A DNA stretch of 6,937 nt from an uncultured Alphaproteobacteria bacterium. GTDB lineage: Bacteria; Pseudomonadota; Alphaproteobacteria; Rs-D84. Location: assembly GCA_946185785.1 (NCBI GenBank), contig CAMHKP010000022.1, forward strand, positions 1 through 6,937, in the 5' to 3' direction. Made by a program: the position numbers and the translations under genes. Numbering within the stretch: position 1 is the stretch's first letter; every line of letters begins with the position of its first letter. Under the pieces are notes generated by a model, which saw nothing but the letters and a program-made list of their open reading frames with translations, was not told the DNA's origin and ran no database searches. Positions 5,772 through 6,937 of the stretch are shown in pieces.

Positions 5772-6692
5772 ATGTATAAATATAGCAAGTTTCGGCAGAT
5801 TTGTGCGACTGTTGCGGGTGTCTTTGGGCGGACGCGTCCGGCCCGTCGGCTTAATCGGGATCGTGTTCGGTATCATGGATTGATTTCTACTGTTGGGGAA
5901 ACAGTAATACCGCGTCAAAAATACACAGAAAAAATTCCAATGGCCTTTTGTTTTGATGCCCGTGGGTGCAAAATGGCGGCTGTGACAATAAAATCGTTGT
6001 TGTTGGCATCTGCTGGACGTTGCGATTATGACATATATTGTGTCGTGACCCCAGATGTTGATAAGGAACATCAAGATATAATCAAGGGTGTTATCAAGGG
6101 TACAAAATCATCGGTGCACTTTCTGTTGGGTAATAATGATTTTGATGATTCTTGGCGTGGAAATTGGCCTGTGGCAATGTGGTATCGGTTGATGTTGCCA
6201 AAATTATTGCCAGCCAAAATATCACGTATCATTTATGCAGATATAGACATATTGTTCTGTCGTGATTTGATTGATATATATGAAATGGATCTTGGTAAAA
6301 ATGTGATTGCAGCAGTTCCAACAAGAACAAATAAATATTTTAATTCGGGGTTCTTGTTAATGGATATCGCTAAAATTCGTCGTGAAAAGATTTATGATAA
6401 ATGGGTAAAAGAATCACGTGAACATCAGTACAGCAACCCAGATCAAGATGTGCTGAATTACACATTAAAGGGTCGTGTGGCGTTTTTACCATTGCGTTAT
6501 AATTTTCAATTATCGCATGGTTCACGTATATTCAAGATTTATTCTGAATCTGAATTGGACGACTTGAAACATAACTTGGTCGTGTTGCATTACTCTGATT
6601 ATATGAAACCTTGGTTCCCAGCGGACAGACGTCCTGTGTTTTCGGAATTATGGTGGCGTGTGGCTCGTCAAACTGGGTTGTTTGAAGAATAG
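5772..6692 (+). CDS. glycosyltransferase family 8 (LPS/surface-glycan hexosyltransferase-like)
   Basis: A 306-residue family 8 (GT-A fold, retaining) glycosyltransferase, likely using a UDP-sugar with Mn2+ at the cytoplasmic face of the inner membrane to build LPS or another surface polysaccharide. The domain starts near residue 57 (MAFCFDARGCKMAAVTIKSL). MWYRLMLPKLLP (136-147) leads to IIYADIDILF with the DxD motif at 157-159; then come the acceptor-side YFNSGFLLMD (189-198), DQDVLN (224-229) and HYSDYMKPW (273-281). The last motif keeps the metal-binding His and KPW but has Asp where most members have Gly. The 56-residue N-terminal extension is rich in Arg/Lys and could aid membrane association. 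The start is the ATG after GGGG; an internal ATG at 5940 lacks such a site. No terminator follows, so it probably forms an operon with the next ORF. Sugar and acceptor cannot be told. Confidence 0.93.
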   Translation: MYKYSKFRQICATVAGVFGRTRPARRLNRDRVRYHGLISTVGETVIPRQKYTEKIPMAFCFDARGCKMAAVTIKSLLLASAGRCDYDIYCVVTPDVDKEHQDIIKGVIKGTKSSVHFLLGNNDFDDSWRGNWPVAMWYRLMLPKLLPAKISRIIYADIDILFCRDLIDIYEMDLGKNVIAAVPTRTNKYFNSGFLLMDIAKIRREKIYDKWVKESREHQYSNPDQDVLNYTLKGRVAFLPLRYNFQLSHGSRIFKIYSESELDDLKHNLVVLHYSDYMKPWFPADRRPVFSELWWRVARQTGLFEE

Positions 6693-6716
6693 TGTTGTGT
6701 AAAAACGGTGTTAAAA

Positions 6717-6937
6717 ATGTGGCATGCGCTGGTAAATATTTTATGTGCGGTTATATGGAAAAAGCCTTTGCGTAAAAAGGTTCGTACATTGTTATATTAT
6801 CCAAGAAAAACATACGAAAGTGTTCGCTTTGTACGCAATTATGCACGCAAGCATAATATGAAAAAATGCAAAATTAAAATCAAAGTAGGGTGGATTTGCC
6901 TTAATTTGATTGTTGTGCTGAACGAAAAGTATGTGTT
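6717..6937 (+). CDS. partial ORF downstream of the glycosyltransferase, basic N-terminus
   Basis: Open from ATG 6717 to the window edge (73 complete codons, 3' end missing). It lies 24 bases after the glycosyltransferase stop with no terminator between, so co-transcription is likely. The Shine-Dalgarno is weak (CGGTG at 6706-6710); a GTG at 6708 in frame is an alternative start. The protein begins MWHALVNILCAVIWKKPLRKK, a short hydrophobic stretch followed by a strongly basic segment (KKPLRKKVRTLLYYPRK, then RNYARKHNMKKCKIKIK), and continues VGWICLNLIVVLNEKYV. A hydrophobic-basic start of this kind is common in bacterial glycan-synthesis proteins, but I cannot assign a family from this fragment. 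Confidence 0.6.
   Translation, partial: MWHALVNILCAVIWKKPLRKKVRTLLYYPRKTYESVRFVRNYARKHNMKKCKIKIKVGWICLNLIVVLNEKYV

Noticed and set aside
5583..6074. Minus-strand ORF of 163 codons across the tRNA 3' end and glycosyltransferase start
   Set aside because: It crosses the tRNA and runs antisense to a well-supported glycosyltransferase; the composition (Arg, His, Thr and Pro rich) is typical of a shadow frame.

Overview
The window looks like chromosomal DNA of an AT-rich, Gram-negative bacterium. An outer-membrane autotransporter-like protein, a periplasmic Ntn hydrolase with a Sec signal peptide and a family 8 glycosyltransferase all point to a two-membrane envelope. Codon use is AT-biased throughout, the standard code applies (TAG, TAA and TGA all end genes) and the tRNA gene encodes its own CCA. 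A host-associated, gut-type alphaproteobacterium is my best guess from the overall style; this is inference and no marker gene here proves it.

Layout. Positions 1-1946 hold the 3' part of a subtilisin-like (S8) autotransporter: the end of the protease domain and a C-terminal beta-barrel. A promoter-rich gap leads to a small orphan gene (2023-2430), which ends at a compact bidirectional terminator shared with the convergent DUF1015-family gene (2461-3699, minus). Upstream of DUF1015 on the same strand lies a secreted choloylglycine hydrolase/penicillin V acylase-family enzyme (3761-4840, minus). A divergent intergenic region of about 115 bases separates it from a His-rich DUF5662-like gene (4957-5493, plus). 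Then comes a tRNA-Gln(CTG) gene with its own strong promoter and a very long terminator hairpin (5542-5657). Beyond it, a glycosyltransferase family 8 gene (5772-6692) is followed, without a terminator, by an ORF that runs off the window (6717 onward).

How they fit together. No single pathway joins these genes. The envelope theme (autotransporter, periplasmic amidase, polysaccharide glycosyltransferase) recurs, and the last two ORFs may belong to a surface-glycan operon. DUF1015 and the hydrolase may be co-transcribed, although a candidate promoter sits between them. No mobile element, CRISPR array or clear defence system was found. The least ordinary items are the S8 domain that appears to lack its catalytic serine, and a degenerate inverted copy of the 3' half of the tRNA just beyond the tRNA terminator.
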